A stretch of 44,972 nt of DNA, taken from contig DATAKK010000031.1 of NCBI GenBank assembly GCA_036261615.1, forward strand, positions 1 through 44,972. The letters are read 5' to 3'. This stretch comes from JAJYQH01 sp036261615. GTDB lineage: Bacteria; Actinomycetota; Actinomycetes; Propionibacteriales; Propionibacteriaceae. This document shows positions 28,063-40,736 of this stretch, one piece after another. Each line of letters begins with the position of its first letter. Within the stretch, counting starts at the first letter, position 1. The notes below the pieces were generated by a model. The model saw only the letters and a program-made list of their open reading frames with translations, did no database searches and had not been told where the DNA came from. Made by a program: the position numbers and the translations under genes.

Positions 28063-29040
28063 CTACGGCGTGACGACGACCTTGAGTCCGCCACGTCCTG
28101 CGGCGAACTCGAACCCCTGCTGCGCCGAGTCGAGGGGGAAGCGGTCGCTGACCACCGCGCGGAGGTCGACGACGCCCCGGGCGGCGAGCTCGACGGCGCG
28201 CTCGTACACCTCGGGCATCCGGCGAACGATCGGGATGGTGAGGCCCTTGCGGCGGGCCAGGGACGCCGGGAAGGTCGTGACGTCCTCGTCTGGGATGCCG
28301 ACGAGCACCACCCGTCCCCCGCCGCGGGCCAGGGTCATCGCCTCACGCACCGGATCGGGGTTGCCGCACGCCTCGAACACGACGTCGAAGTCCGAGGCCG
28401 GCAGGTCGTCCGGGGCGTACGCGGCGTCGGCGCCCTGGCTCAGCGCCGCCTCGCGCCGGTGGGCGAGCGGCTCGACGACCGCGACGTGCGAGACCAGCGC
28501 GTGCCGGGCGAGCTGGACGAGGAACAGGCCGATCGGCCCGGACCCCACGACGGCGACCCGGTCGGCGAGCCGCACCTGGCCGAGGTCCCACGCGTGGATG
28601 GCGACCCCCAGCGGCTCGAGCACGGCGGCGTCCTCGGCGGTCATGCCGTCGGGCAGCGGCACCAGCCGGTCGGTGGGCCAGCTGATGATCTCGGCCATGC
28701 CGCCGTCGGTGTCGCCGTGCCCGGCGAACTGCACGTGGGGGCACAGGTTGGTCCAGCCCTCGCGGCACCGCTCGCAGTGGAAGCACGGGATGGCCGGGTC
28801 GACGGCGACGACGCGACCGGCGTACGGCCCGTCGAGGGCCACCCCGCCGATCTCGTGCCCGGGGATCGCCGGCTCGACGATCCGCGCGTCGCCGATGCCG
28901 CCGTCGAGGAACCAGTGCAGGTCCGACCCGCACAGTCCGACGGCGCCGACCCGCACCAGGGTGCGGCCCTCGGCCGGTGCCGGTGGCTCCTCGGTGTGCA
29001 CCCGCACATCGGCGGGAGCGTGCAGTCTGGCAGCGCGCAT
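28063..29040 (-). CDS. Zinc-dependent medium-chain alcohol/polyol dehydrogenase
   Basis: A 325-residue MDR-family dehydrogenase. Catalytic zinc ligands are in GLCGSD (Cys near residue 37), IPGHEIGG (His, Glu) and LEPLGVAIHA; four structural-zinc cysteines are in CFHCERCREGWTNLC. The NAD(P) fold has VVGSGPIGLFLVQLA. The pattern is that of the sorbitol/xylitol/threonine dehydrogenase branch. It lies 32 bases after an FGGY sugar kinase in the same direction, so polyol oxidation to a ketose followed by phosphorylation is a reasonable guess. ATG 29040 has GGAAGG six bases upstream. Confidence 0.9.
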   Translation of the reverse strand: MRAARLHAPADVRVHTEEPPAPAEGRTLVRVGAVGLCGSDLHWFLDGGIGDARIVEPAIPGHEIGGVALDGPYAGRVVAVDPAIPCFHCERCREGWTNLCPHVQFAGHGDTDGGMAEIISWPTDRLVPLPDGMTAEDAAVLEPLGVAIHAWDLGQVRLADRVAVVGSGPIGLFLVQLARHALVSHVAVVEPLAHRREAALSQGADAAYAPDDLPASDFDVVFEACGNPDPVREAMTLARGGGRVVLVGIPDEDVTTFPASLARRKGLTIPIVRRMPEVYERAVELAARGVVDLRAVVSDRFPLDSAQQGFEFAAGRGGLKVVVTP

Positions 29041-29072
29041 GCTGGTCCTTCCGGTCGTGTGAGTCTCGCCGA

Positions 29073-30578
29073 CTAGCCTTCCACAAGCCCCTGCAGGCGC
29101 GGGAAGAGGTCGGCGAGCCGGGCGTACAGCTCCCCCTGCACGGCGCCGATCGCCGCGTAGCGGTCGACCAGCCCGGGGTCGGGCTGGGTGACCTCGCCGG
29201 ACGCCGCCATCGCGCGGGCGGACGCCGCGACGTCCACCCCGGTCGCCGCGGCCATTCCCATCGCGGCCGCCCCGAGCGCGGACACCTCCTCGGCCGCGCA
29301 GGTCTCGAGGGGGACGCCGACGCAGGCGGCGAGGATGGTCCGCCACAGCGGCGAGCGCTGTCCCCCGCCCATGATCCGCAGGGTGGTCAGCGGCGTCCCG
29401 GTGTCGGCCTGCAGCGCCCGGAGGTTGCGGGCCGCCTCGAGCGAGATCCCCTCGAGCACCGACCGGTACATGGCCGGACGCCCGTGGGTGCCGGAGAATC
29501 CGACCATCGCGCCGCGGGCCCGGGGGTCCCAGTGCGGCGACTGCACGGCGTTCCAGTAGGGCAGGGTGACCAGACCCTCGCTGCCCGCCGGCACCCGGGA
29601 CGCCGCCCGCTCCAGCTCGGCGTCGGGCGCGCCCCGCAGCGCCGGGTCGCCCAGTTCGCTGCGGAACCAGCCGGTGAGGTAGGCACCGGAGTTCTGGACG
29701 ACCTCGAGGACGTACTGGCTCGGGATGCCGGCGGCGTCGGTGCGGTACGACCGGCCCCAGCGGTAGGCGGGCGAATGCACCCCTGCCACCACCGCCGTGC
29801 CGAGGTTGAGGTAGCCCTCGTCGGGACGGGTGACGCCGGCGCCCAGCCCGGCCGCCTGCCCGTCCCCGCAGCCGGCGACGACCGGGATCGGCCCGGGCAG
29901 GCCCCACGCACGGGCGACCTCCGGGCGCACGTCACCCAGCAACGCGCCGGCGTCCGCGAGGTCGGGCAGCTGGTCACGCCGGACGCCGGCGAGCTCCAGC
30001 AGGTCGGGGGCCCAGTCGAGGGCGGCCATGTCGAACAGTCCCAGGCTGTCGGCGGTCGCCCGGGAGTCGATCCACTCGCCGGTGAACGCGTGCACGAGGT
30101 ACGCGTGGACGCCGGCGACCCGGTCGGCCCCCGCCAGCACGTCCGGCTCGTGCTCGGCCAGCCACGCGAGCTTGTAGAACGACGGCGTGACGTCCGGCAC
30201 CATGCCGGAGAGGGCGTGCACCGCGTCGCTGCCCAGGCGGAGCACCTGGTCGCCGGCCCGGCCGTCCAGCCACAGCACCGCCGGGCGCCGCGGCGTCCCG
30301 TCGTCGTCGCAGAGCACGAACGTCTGGCGCTGGGGGGTGACGCAGATGCCGGCGACCCGACCCCGCTCCAGATCCGACAGCGATTCGACGGCCTCGGCGA
30401 TGGCGCGGTGGGCGGCGTCCACCCAGTCGGTGGCCCGCTGCTCGTAGAAGTCGCGGGCGGGCATGGCCATCTCGTAGGTCGCCCGGCCCTGGCCCAGAAC
30501 GCGGCCGTCCGGGTCGACGACCAGCGCCTTGGTGGCGGTCGTCGACGAGTCGACGGCGATGATCAGCGGCTCACTCAT
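29073..30578 (-). CDS. FGGY-family carbohydrate kinase (xylulokinase-like)
   Basis: A 501-residue sugar kinase. The N-terminal lobe begins IIAVDSSTTATKALVVD (ATP phosphate-1 loop) and has CVTPQRQTFVLCD; the catalytic Asp is in AGCGDGQAAGLGAGV; NLGTAVVAGV, and MGGGQRSPLWRTILA with EEVSALGAAAMG in the second lobe, bind ATP and sugar. The pattern is closest to xylulokinase/related ketose kinases, but FGGY substrate cannot be fixed by eye. Read together with the downstream polyol dehydrogenase (32-base gap) and following the methyltransferase-like gene by 17 bases. ATG 30578 has GAGG upstream. Confidence 0.88.
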   Translation of the reverse strand: MSEPLIIAVDSSTTATKALVVDPDGRVLGQGRATYEMAMPARDFYEQRATDWVDAAHRAIAEAVESLSDLERGRVAGICVTPQRQTFVLCDDDGTPRRPAVLWLDGRAGDQVLRLGSDAVHALSGMVPDVTPSFYKLAWLAEHEPDVLAGADRVAGVHAYLVHAFTGEWIDSRATADSLGLFDMAALDWAPDLLELAGVRRDQLPDLADAGALLGDVRPEVARAWGLPGPIPVVAGCGDGQAAGLGAGVTRPDEGYLNLGTAVVAGVHSPAYRWGRSYRTDAAGIPSQYVLEVVQNSGAYLTGWFRSELGDPALRGAPDAELERAASRVPAGSEGLVTLPYWNAVQSPHWDPRARGAMVGFSGTHGRPAMYRSVLEGISLEAARNLRALQADTGTPLTTLRIMGGGQRSPLWRTILAACVGVPLETCAAEEVSALGAAAMGMAAATGVDVAASARAMAASGEVTQPDPGLVDRYAAIGAVQGELYARLADLFPRLQGLVEG

Positions 30579-30595
30579 GAGGGCCTCGATTCGGG

Positions 30596-31405
30596 TCAGC
30601 GGAAGGCACCGAGCCCCCGCGGTGGTTCGGGCGAGGCCTCGGGGCTGCCGTCGTAGTGGGGCTGGGCGCCGCCGACGAAACGCTGGAGCGCGTCGCCGAG
30701 GGTCACCCGGAACGGGAACGCCGCGCCCGACGCGCGCCGGGTGAGGGTGTCCCAGTCGAGCGAGGGGTCGCGGGTCGCGACGACGATGATGTTCCCGAAG
30801 CGGCGGCCCTTGAGGGTCGACGACTCGGCGATGAGGCCGAGGGCGGGGAAGTACCGCCCCGCGCCGGCGAGCAGCCGCCTCGTCCAGACGAGAGGCGACC
30901 GGTCGGTGACGTTGAGGGCCAGCGTGCCCGCCCCGGCGAGCACCCGCCGGTACTCGGCGAACGCCTCCACCGTGGCCAGCTCCCCCGGCACCCGGGCGCC
31001 CGCGAACGCGTCGACGACGAGCAGGTCGCAGTAGCCGTCGGGCAGGGCGGAGACCCCGCTGCGGCCGTCCTGGGCGCGCACCTTGATCCCCGACCTCGGG
31101 GGCAGCGGCACCCGCGCGCGGACCTCCGCGGTGAGCGCCTCGTCGGGTTCGAGCACGACCTGGGCGCTGGTGGGCCGGGTGTGGGCGATGTAGCGGGGCA
31201 GCGTCAGCCCGCCGCCACCGATGTGCACCACCCGGATCCGCTCCCCGGCCGGGGCGACGACGTCGATCAGCTCGGCGATCCGCTGGACGTAGTCGAACTC
31301 GAGATGGGTGGGGTCGTCGGGGTCGACCCACGACTGGTCGGTGTCCCCGATCCGCACCACCCACGCTCCGGGGTACTGCGGATCGGGGATCAGCCGCGCG
31401 TCCAC
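30596..31405 (-). CDS. Spermidine-synthase-like methyltransferase-fold protein
   Basis: A 269-residue Rossmann-fold protein. VVHIGGGGLTLPRYIA is a variant of the spermidine synthase glycine loop, VLEPDEALT the acidic loop after beta 2, and DLLVVDAFAGARVPGELAT the region where polyamine synthases carry their catalytic Asp. The usual GGGDGG and DxxDPxGP motifs are not kept, so a polyamine aminopropyltransferase role is doubtful. LALNVTDRSPLVWTRRL and the C-terminal half follow the actinobacterial spermidine synthase-like group. GTG 31405 is two bases after the idh stop codon, so it is translated from the idh message. Confidence 0.8.
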   Translation of the reverse strand: MDARLIPDPQYPGAWVVRIGDTDQSWVDPDDPTHLEFDYVQRIAELIDVVAPAGERIRVVHIGGGGLTLPRYIAHTRPTSAQVVLEPDEALTAEVRARVPLPPRSGIKVRAQDGRSGVSALPDGYCDLLVVDAFAGARVPGELATVEAFAEYRRVLAGAGTLALNVTDRSPLVWTRRLLAGAGRYFPALGLIAESSTLKGRRFGNIIVVATRDPSLDWDTLTRRASGAAFPFRVTLGDALQRFVGGAQPHYDGSPEASPEPPRGLGAFR

Positions 31406-31406
31406 C

Positions 31407-33620
<2,214 letters not shown>

Positions 33621-33802
33621 GCGGGCGGGCTCTCCCTCGACGATGAACGGGCGTGGGCGGTATCGCTGTCAGAGTATCCAATGCCCGCAGCGGGGCCACC
33701 GGCGCTCCCGGGCTGGTGGACGCCGCATCGCCCCGGGCTCGTGGCCGGCCCGGGTACCCTTGCTCGCGCGGCGGACGTCCGCGGTGCCGAGGATGGTGGT
33801 GG

Positions 33803-34520
33803 ATGTCGATCAGCCTGTCGGCGCGCCGGGGATGGCCGGTGACGCGGGTGGCGGTCCCCGTCGGGCTGTCCGGGCTGGCGGCCTTCGTGTTCACCCGGGC
33901 CCAGGACCAACTGGGCCGCAACCGCGGCACCGACCGGGGCGACGCCCGTTCCCTCATCCGGGTCGAGCGGCTGCTGCACATCGACGTCGAACCGGCGGCG
34001 TCGCGCTGGCTGTCGACGCACCCGCACCTCGCCTACGGCGCCGGGCTGCTCTACGAACTGGCCCTGCTGCTCCCGTGGGTGGCCATCGTCGTCGCTGGCC
34101 TGAGGGACGCCGCCCTCACCCGGCGGGCGCTGGCGAGCCTGTTCCTCTTCACCACGCTCTCGCTCGTGCCCTTCTGGCTGTTCCCCACCGCTCCGCCGCG
34201 CCTCGGCGAGCCGGGGGTGGTCGACATCGTCACCCGGTTCCGGGTGTTCGCGACGGAGACGCACAGCACTGAGAGCGCCATCGACGTGGACGCCTCGATG
34301 CCGAGCCTGCACGTCGCCTGGGCGTGGTGGTGCGCCGCCGTGCTGTGGCGGGTGCCGCGGCGTCCGGGCGATCTGCCCCGCTGGACGGTGTGGCTGATCC
34401 CCGCGGGCGTCGCGGTCGTGGTCGTCGTGACCGGCAACCACTACCTGCTCGACGTTGCCGCCGGGGCCGCACTGGCCGCCGGCGGCAACGCCGTGTTCCT
34501 GCGCCGCGAGCGCGCGGGGC

Positions 34521-34534
<14 letters not shown>
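33803..34534 (+). CDS. PAP2 superfamily membrane phosphatase/phosphotransferase (Aur1/Ipt1-like)
   Basis: A 243-residue polytopic protein of the PAP2_3 (inositolphosphotransferase 1-like) group. DARSLIRVERLLHIDVEPA opens the family; ASMPSLHVAWAWW carries the SxxxH motif, and TGNHYLLDVAAGA carries the final catalytic His and Asp. About five membrane helices. It may act on lipid phosphates or move phospho-inositol/phospho-polyol groups between lipids. ATG 33803 is chosen: the frame is open 50 codons further upstream, but that part lacks similarity. A GAGG lies ten bases before it. Its 3' end overlaps clpB by 14 bases, tail to tail. Confidence 0.85.
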
Positions 34535-37106
<2,572 letters not shown>

Positions 37107-37150
37107 GGGTCGTTCCGTCCTTCTTCTCCCCTTCGGGGCACGATTTCAAA

Positions 37151-37171
37151 GTTGAGTCTAATACACTCAAC
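37151..37171 (-). promoter_or_regulatory. HAIR element (HspR operator) upstream of clpB
   Basis: GTTGAGT-N7-ACTCAAC: a perfect seven-base inverted repeat with a seven-base spacer, matching the HspR-associated inverted repeat CTTGAGT-N7-ACTCAAG except for the outermost base pair. It is 45 bases before the clpB GTG. In Streptomyces and mycobacteria HspR with DnaK represses the dnaK operon and clpB through such sites. On the minus strand TTGAGT in the right arm could serve as a -35. Confidence 0.9.
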
Positions 37172-37280
37172 CTTGGTCGGACGGCGACTATTCCTGCTCC
37201 CGGGGCCGAATTCGCGCTCCCGGGCGACGCCGGCGGGCGGCGTCCCCTCCTGGGCTGGCGCGACGCTGGGGCGACGGGGT

Positions 37281-37357
37281 CGCCGGATCTGCAGGCGATC
37301 GGGCGCTCCCCTGTCGCTGGCGGGGGGCAACTCGGCGAATCGCCTGCGGATCCGGCG
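37281..37357. repeat. Long two-arm palindrome in the clpB-GH32 gap
   Basis: CGCCGGATCTGCAGGCGAT (37281-37299) is an inverted repeat of 37339-37357 with a single mismatch over 19 bases (loop 39 bases). It lies directly before the four-unit element at 37371. The 365-base gap between clpB and the GH32 gene (37107-37471) contains no gene: it holds the clpB promoter with HAIR, two direct GCTCCCGGG copies near 37198-37228, this palindrome, and the four-unit element. Confidence 0.75.
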
Positions 37358-37370
37358 GCTGGGGGTGGCC

Positions 37371-37455
37371 GGGGCGGGCGATCTCGACGTTGGGGCGGGC
37401 GATCTCTGCCGTTTGGGCGTCGAGATCGCCCGCCACAGCAGAAATCGCCCGCCCC
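37371..37455. repeat. Four-unit palindromic element, copy 2 (type GGGGCGGGCGATYTC)
   Basis: Units: GGGGCGGGCGATCTCGAC (37371-37388), GGGGCGGGCGATCTCTGC (37392-37409), inverted GTCGAGATCGCCCGCC (37419-37434) and inverted GCAGAAATCGCCCGCCCC (37438-37455). Unit 1 pairs perfectly with unit 3 across GGCGGGCGATCTCGAC; unit 2 pairs with unit 4 with one mismatch. Over about 83 bases it matches the element at 17333 with only a handful of differences. It lies 16 bases downstream of the GH32 stop, so it might terminate that operon. Confidence 0.85.
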
Positions 37456-37471
37456 GAACTAACCGAGCGGG

Positions 37472-38815
37472 CTACCGGGCCGCGACCACCGGATGAACGG
37501 CGGTCCCGAGATCCCAGACCAGCGAACCCTCGGGCGCCTCGATCCGCCACGGGGGCGCGGCGAGCGGGTAGACCCGGGTGGTGAACGAGCGCCCGGCACT
37601 GGTGAACACCTCGACCACCGACCCGTCCACGAACACCCGGACGCCGGGACGCTCCGACGCCGGGTCGAACGCCTCCGCCGCGACCGCCTGCCCGCCGTGT
37701 GCGCGCTCGTCGGCGCTGGCGGCGTCCCTGTCGATCGCGACGGTGCCCGCCGCCCGGTCGAGGTGGATGTCGAGGTGCTCGTCGTCGCCGAACCGCAGCC
37801 GCAGGGTGCCCGTGGTCGCGGGCACCGCGATCTCGGCCTGGGCCCCGATCACCGCGCCGTCGGCCGGACGCGCCGAACCCACCCGGAGCGCCTCCACGTC
37901 CGGATGCGGCTCACTGGCCAGCCGGTCGCCGACCAGCCAGGCCCGTCGCGGCAGCGAGATCGCGCCGGCCCAGCCGGCGTCCCGCCACCAACTGCGGTCG
38001 CGACCCTCGGTGACCCAGCCGAAGACCAACGGACCGCGGGATCCCTCCCTCATGACTGACGCGGCGTAGAAGTTCTGCCCGTGGTCGACCCGGTGCGGCT
38101 GGGGAGTACCGCCGAGCGGGAAGGCCAGGACGCTGCTCGGCCCCTCGCCGTGCGACCACGCTGACACCAGCGCCACCTCCGCCCCGTCGACCGGCAGGAT
38201 CTGCGGGCACTCCCAGCCCTCGCCGGTGTCCTCCTCACGCAGCACCGTCCGCGGCAGCGACGCCAGCGGCCCCTCATAGCGCCACCGGACGCCGTCGGCC
38301 GACCGGTAGTGCCGGATCGACGCCTCTTCGGTCCCGGCCGCGCCGACCGCCATCCGCCAGCCGCCGTCCTCCCGCCAGACGAAGGGGTCGCGGAACATGG
38401 TGATCCGCTCGTGGTCGGCCGGGTCGTCGACGACCTGGACGGGTGCTCCGAAGCTGCCGGCGTCCCGGTCGAACCTCGCCAGCAGCACCGACTGGAAGCT
38501 CGAGTGGTCAAGCTTGCCCGAGTAGTACGCCCGCAGCTCGCCGTCGGCCAGCACGGTGTTGCCCGACCAGCACCCGTCGGCGTCCGGACCGCCGGGCACG
38601 GGGCTCATCGCCGGCCGGTGCAGCGTCCAGTGCACGAGGTCCGGGCTGGTCGCGTGACCCCATTCCACGGGCTGCGCGGTGTCGGTGGTGGACCGCGACT
38701 GGAAGAACAGGTGCACGGTGCCGTCCACCTCGATCGGGCCGTTCGGGTCGTTGAGGAAGCCGCGCGGCAGCCGGATGTGGAACTGCGGGACGTGGTGGAT
38801 GGGGTTGTCGGGCAT
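37472..38815 (-). CDS. Glycoside hydrolase family 32 (beta-fructofuranosidase / sucrose hydrolase)
   Basis: A 447-residue cytoplasmic GH32 enzyme. The three catalytic motifs are clear: FLNDPNGP with the Asp nucleophile (near residue 23), FRDPFVW (RDP, transition-state Asp), and GWECPQILP with the acid/base Glu. The C-terminal third is the GH32 beta-sandwich (VRVFVDGSVVEVFTSAGRSF). It hydrolyses terminal beta-fructosides such as sucrose or short fructans. It is the last gene of the binding-protein/permease operon, 116 bases after the second permease. ATG 38815 has an AGGAGAGG run 12 bases upstream. No signal peptide. Confidence 0.93.
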   Translation of the reverse strand: MPDNPIHHVPQFHIRLPRGFLNDPNGPIEVDGTVHLFFQSRSTTDTAQPVEWGHATSPDLVHWTLHRPAMSPVPGGPDADGCWSGNTVLADGELRAYYSGKLDHSSFQSVLLARFDRDAGSFGAPVQVVDDPADHERITMFRDPFVWREDGGWRMAVGAAGTEEASIRHYRSADGVRWRYEGPLASLPRTVLREEDTGEGWECPQILPVDGAEVALVSAWSHGEGPSSVLAFPLGGTPQPHRVDHGQNFYAASVMREGSRGPLVFGWVTEGRDRSWWRDAGWAGAISLPRRAWLVGDRLASEPHPDVEALRVGSARPADGAVIGAQAEIAVPATTGTLRLRFGDDEHLDIHLDRAAGTVAIDRDAASADERAHGGQAVAAEAFDPASERPGVRVFVDGSVVEVFTSAGRSFTTRVYPLAAPPWRIEAPEGSLVWDLGTAVHPVVAAR

Positions 38816-38892
38816 GGCGACGGGAGTCCTCTCCTCGGACGGGCGGGCGCGCTGGGGCAGGGCGCGGCGGTGGGTTGGGGTGGCGGTCAGGG

Positions 38893-38908
38893 GCGGCGCG
38901 GACGCCGC
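38893..38908 (-). other. Intercistronic hairpin between permease and GH32 genes
   Basis: GCGGCG (38893-38898) pairs perfectly with CGCCGC (38903-38908) with a four-base loop, 24 bases after the permease stop. It could lower or stabilise expression of one part of the operon. The right arm is part of a GGACGCC heptamer. The rest of the 116-base gap is GC-rich without a clear promoter. Confidence 0.35.
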
Positions 38909-38931
38909 ACCGTCCCTGGAAGGGTGCTGGC

Positions 38932-39786
38932 TCAGCGGAAGGAGCCCGCCGTGACCCCGGCGATGAAGTAGCGCTGGGCCACGATGAACAGGACGACGCT
39001 GGGGATCATGGCGAGGATGACGCCGGCGAGGACCACCGAGATGGACCCCGTCCCGAGGTTGCCCTGGAGGCCGACGAGGCCGAGCGGCAGGGTGAACTTG
39101 TCCTGCGACTGCAGGAAGATGAGCGGCCGGTAGAACTCCGCCCAGAACCCCGAGAAGTTGAGGATCGCGAGGGTGGCGATGGCCGGCGCCGCCATCCGGG
39201 CGTAGACGAGGTAGAACACCTTGAACCGGGACGCGCCGTCGACGCGGGCCGCCTCGCCGAGCTCCACCGGCATCTGCATGAAGTACTGCCGCATGAGGAA
39301 GGTGCCGAAGGCGCTGCCCAGGGCGGGAACGATGAGCGAGCCGAGACTGTCGGACAGGCCGAGGTCCTTCACGATGACGAACACCGGGATGATGATCGTC
39401 TGCAGCGGCACCATCATCGTCGCGAGGAAGATGCCGAAGATGATGTTCTTCCCGGGGAACCGCACCATCGCGAACGCGTAGCCGGACAGGGTGCAAGTGA
39501 TGGTCTGGCCGACGACGATGAGGCCGGTGACGATCGTGCTGTTGACGAAGAACGTCCCGATCGGGATCTGGTCGAACACCGACGAGTAGTTGCTGAAGTC
39601 CGGGTGCAGCGGAAGCCACTGCGGCGGGTTGGTGAAGGCCTCGGCCGGCGTGCGGAGCGAGGTGGTCAGCGTCCACAGCAGCGGGCCGAGCGCGAACATC
39701 GCGGCGATGACGAGCACGACCACGCCGACGACAGTGGCGACCTTGAGGCCGGGACGCGGGCGGGTGACGACGGCTTGGAGGCTCAC
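38932..39786 (-). CDS. Carbohydrate ABC transporter permease (MalG type)
   Basis: A 284-residue inner permease of the CUT1 sugar ABC family with six helices. The EAA loop that docks to the ATPase reads ELGEAARVDGASRFKVFYLV. LWTLTTSLRTPAEAFTNPPQW after helix 1 is typical of MalG-type subunits. GTG 39786 overlaps the stop of the first permease gene (GTGA). It should pair with that permease in the membrane. The substrate is probably a fructoside, judged from the two GH32 genes beside it. No ATPase gene is present in the operon. Confidence 0.93.
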   Translation of the reverse strand: MSLQAVVTRPRPGLKVATVVGVVVLVIAAMFALGPLLWTLTTSLRTPAEAFTNPPQWLPLHPDFSNYSSVFDQIPIGTFFVNSTIVTGLIVVGQTITCTLSGYAFAMVRFPGKNIIFGIFLATMMVPLQTIIIPVFVIVKDLGLSDSLGSLIVPALGSAFGTFLMRQYFMQMPVELGEAARVDGASRFKVFYLVYARMAAPAIATLAILNFSGFWAEFYRPLIFLQSQDKFTLPLGLVGLQGNLGTGSISVVLAGVILAMIPSVVLFIVAQRYFIAGVTAGSFR

Positions 39787-40736
39787 TGGTAGAACACCAA
39801 CTTCCGGGCTGCGAGGAACTGGATCCCGGTGATCGCCAGGATGATGAGCAGAAGGACGATGGCGATCGCCGACGCGTAGCCGAACTGGAGGTTCTGGAAA
39901 CCCGTCTGGTACATGACGATCGTCGCCGTCGTGGTGGCCGTCCCCGGACCGCCCTTGGTCATGATGAACGGCTGGTCGAACAGCTGCAGCGCGTTGATCA
40001 TCGCCACCACGGTCGCGAACAGGATCGTCGGGCTGATCAGCGGGATCTTGACCCGGAACAGCGTCCGCAACGGGCTCGCCCCGTCGATGGCCGCCGCCTC
40101 GAGCACGTCGGTGGGCACCGAGGTGAGGGCGGCGACGAACAGCACGAAGGTGAACCCGACCTGCTGCCACACCGCGATGAGGACGATCGTGATCATCGAC
40201 CCCCACGTGCTGGTCAGCCAGGGCACCGACGAGATACCCAGCAGGTTGAGGTAGTAGTTGATGACGCCGAACTTCGCGTCGAACAGGTAGCCCATGAAGA
40301 TGGACACCGCGGCGGTGGACGCCAGCAGCGGCAGGTAGAAGATCGTCCGGAAGGTGGTCTTCGCCCAGGTGCTCTTGCGCTGGTTGACGAGGACTGCCAG
40401 CGCGAGGCCGAGCGAGAGCTGCAGCGCGACGATGCCGATGGCGAGCACCAGGGTGACGCCGAACGAGTGCACCGTGGCCGAGTCGGCGACCAGCCGCTTG
40501 AAGTTCTTCAGGCCGACGAACGTGGGCGGGGAGATGACGTCCCAGGAGAACAGCGACAGTGCGAGCGAGGCGATGATCGGCAGGAAGGTGAACACCGCGA
40601 CGAAGACGACCGCCAGCGAGATCATCAGGTAGCCGAACACCCCTTCCCTCCGGGTCTCCCGCCGGCTGGCCGGCCGACGGAAGACCCGGTGGGAGGACGC
40701 CCTCGAGGCTTTGCGCACGAGAGTGGTCGATGTCAT
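39783..40736 (-). CDS. Carbohydrate ABC transporter permease (MalF type)
   Basis: A 317-residue CUT1 permease. A basic N-terminal tail (ASSHRVFRRPASRRETRREG) precedes six helices; FSWDVISPPTFVGLKNFKRL after helix 1 is the MalF/UgpA signature and LEAAAIDGASPLRTLFRVKI the EAA loop. ATG 40736 shares one base with the stop of the binding-protein gene (TGATG), and its end overlaps the next permease, so the three are translationally coupled. Works with the second permease and the binding protein. Confidence 0.93.
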   Translation of the reverse strand: MTSTTLVRKASRASSHRVFRRPASRRETRREGVFGYLMISLAVVFVAVFTFLPIIASLALSLFSWDVISPPTFVGLKNFKRLVADSATVHSFGVTLVLAIGIVALQLSLGLALAVLVNQRKSTWAKTTFRTIFYLPLLASTAAVSIFMGYLFDAKFGVINYYLNLLGISSVPWLTSTWGSMITIVLIAVWQQVGFTFVLFVAALTSVPTDVLEAAAIDGASPLRTLFRVKIPLISPTILFATVVAMINALQLFDQPFIMTKGGPGTATTTATIVMYQTGFQNLQFGYASAIAIVLLLIILAITGIQFLAARKLVFYQ

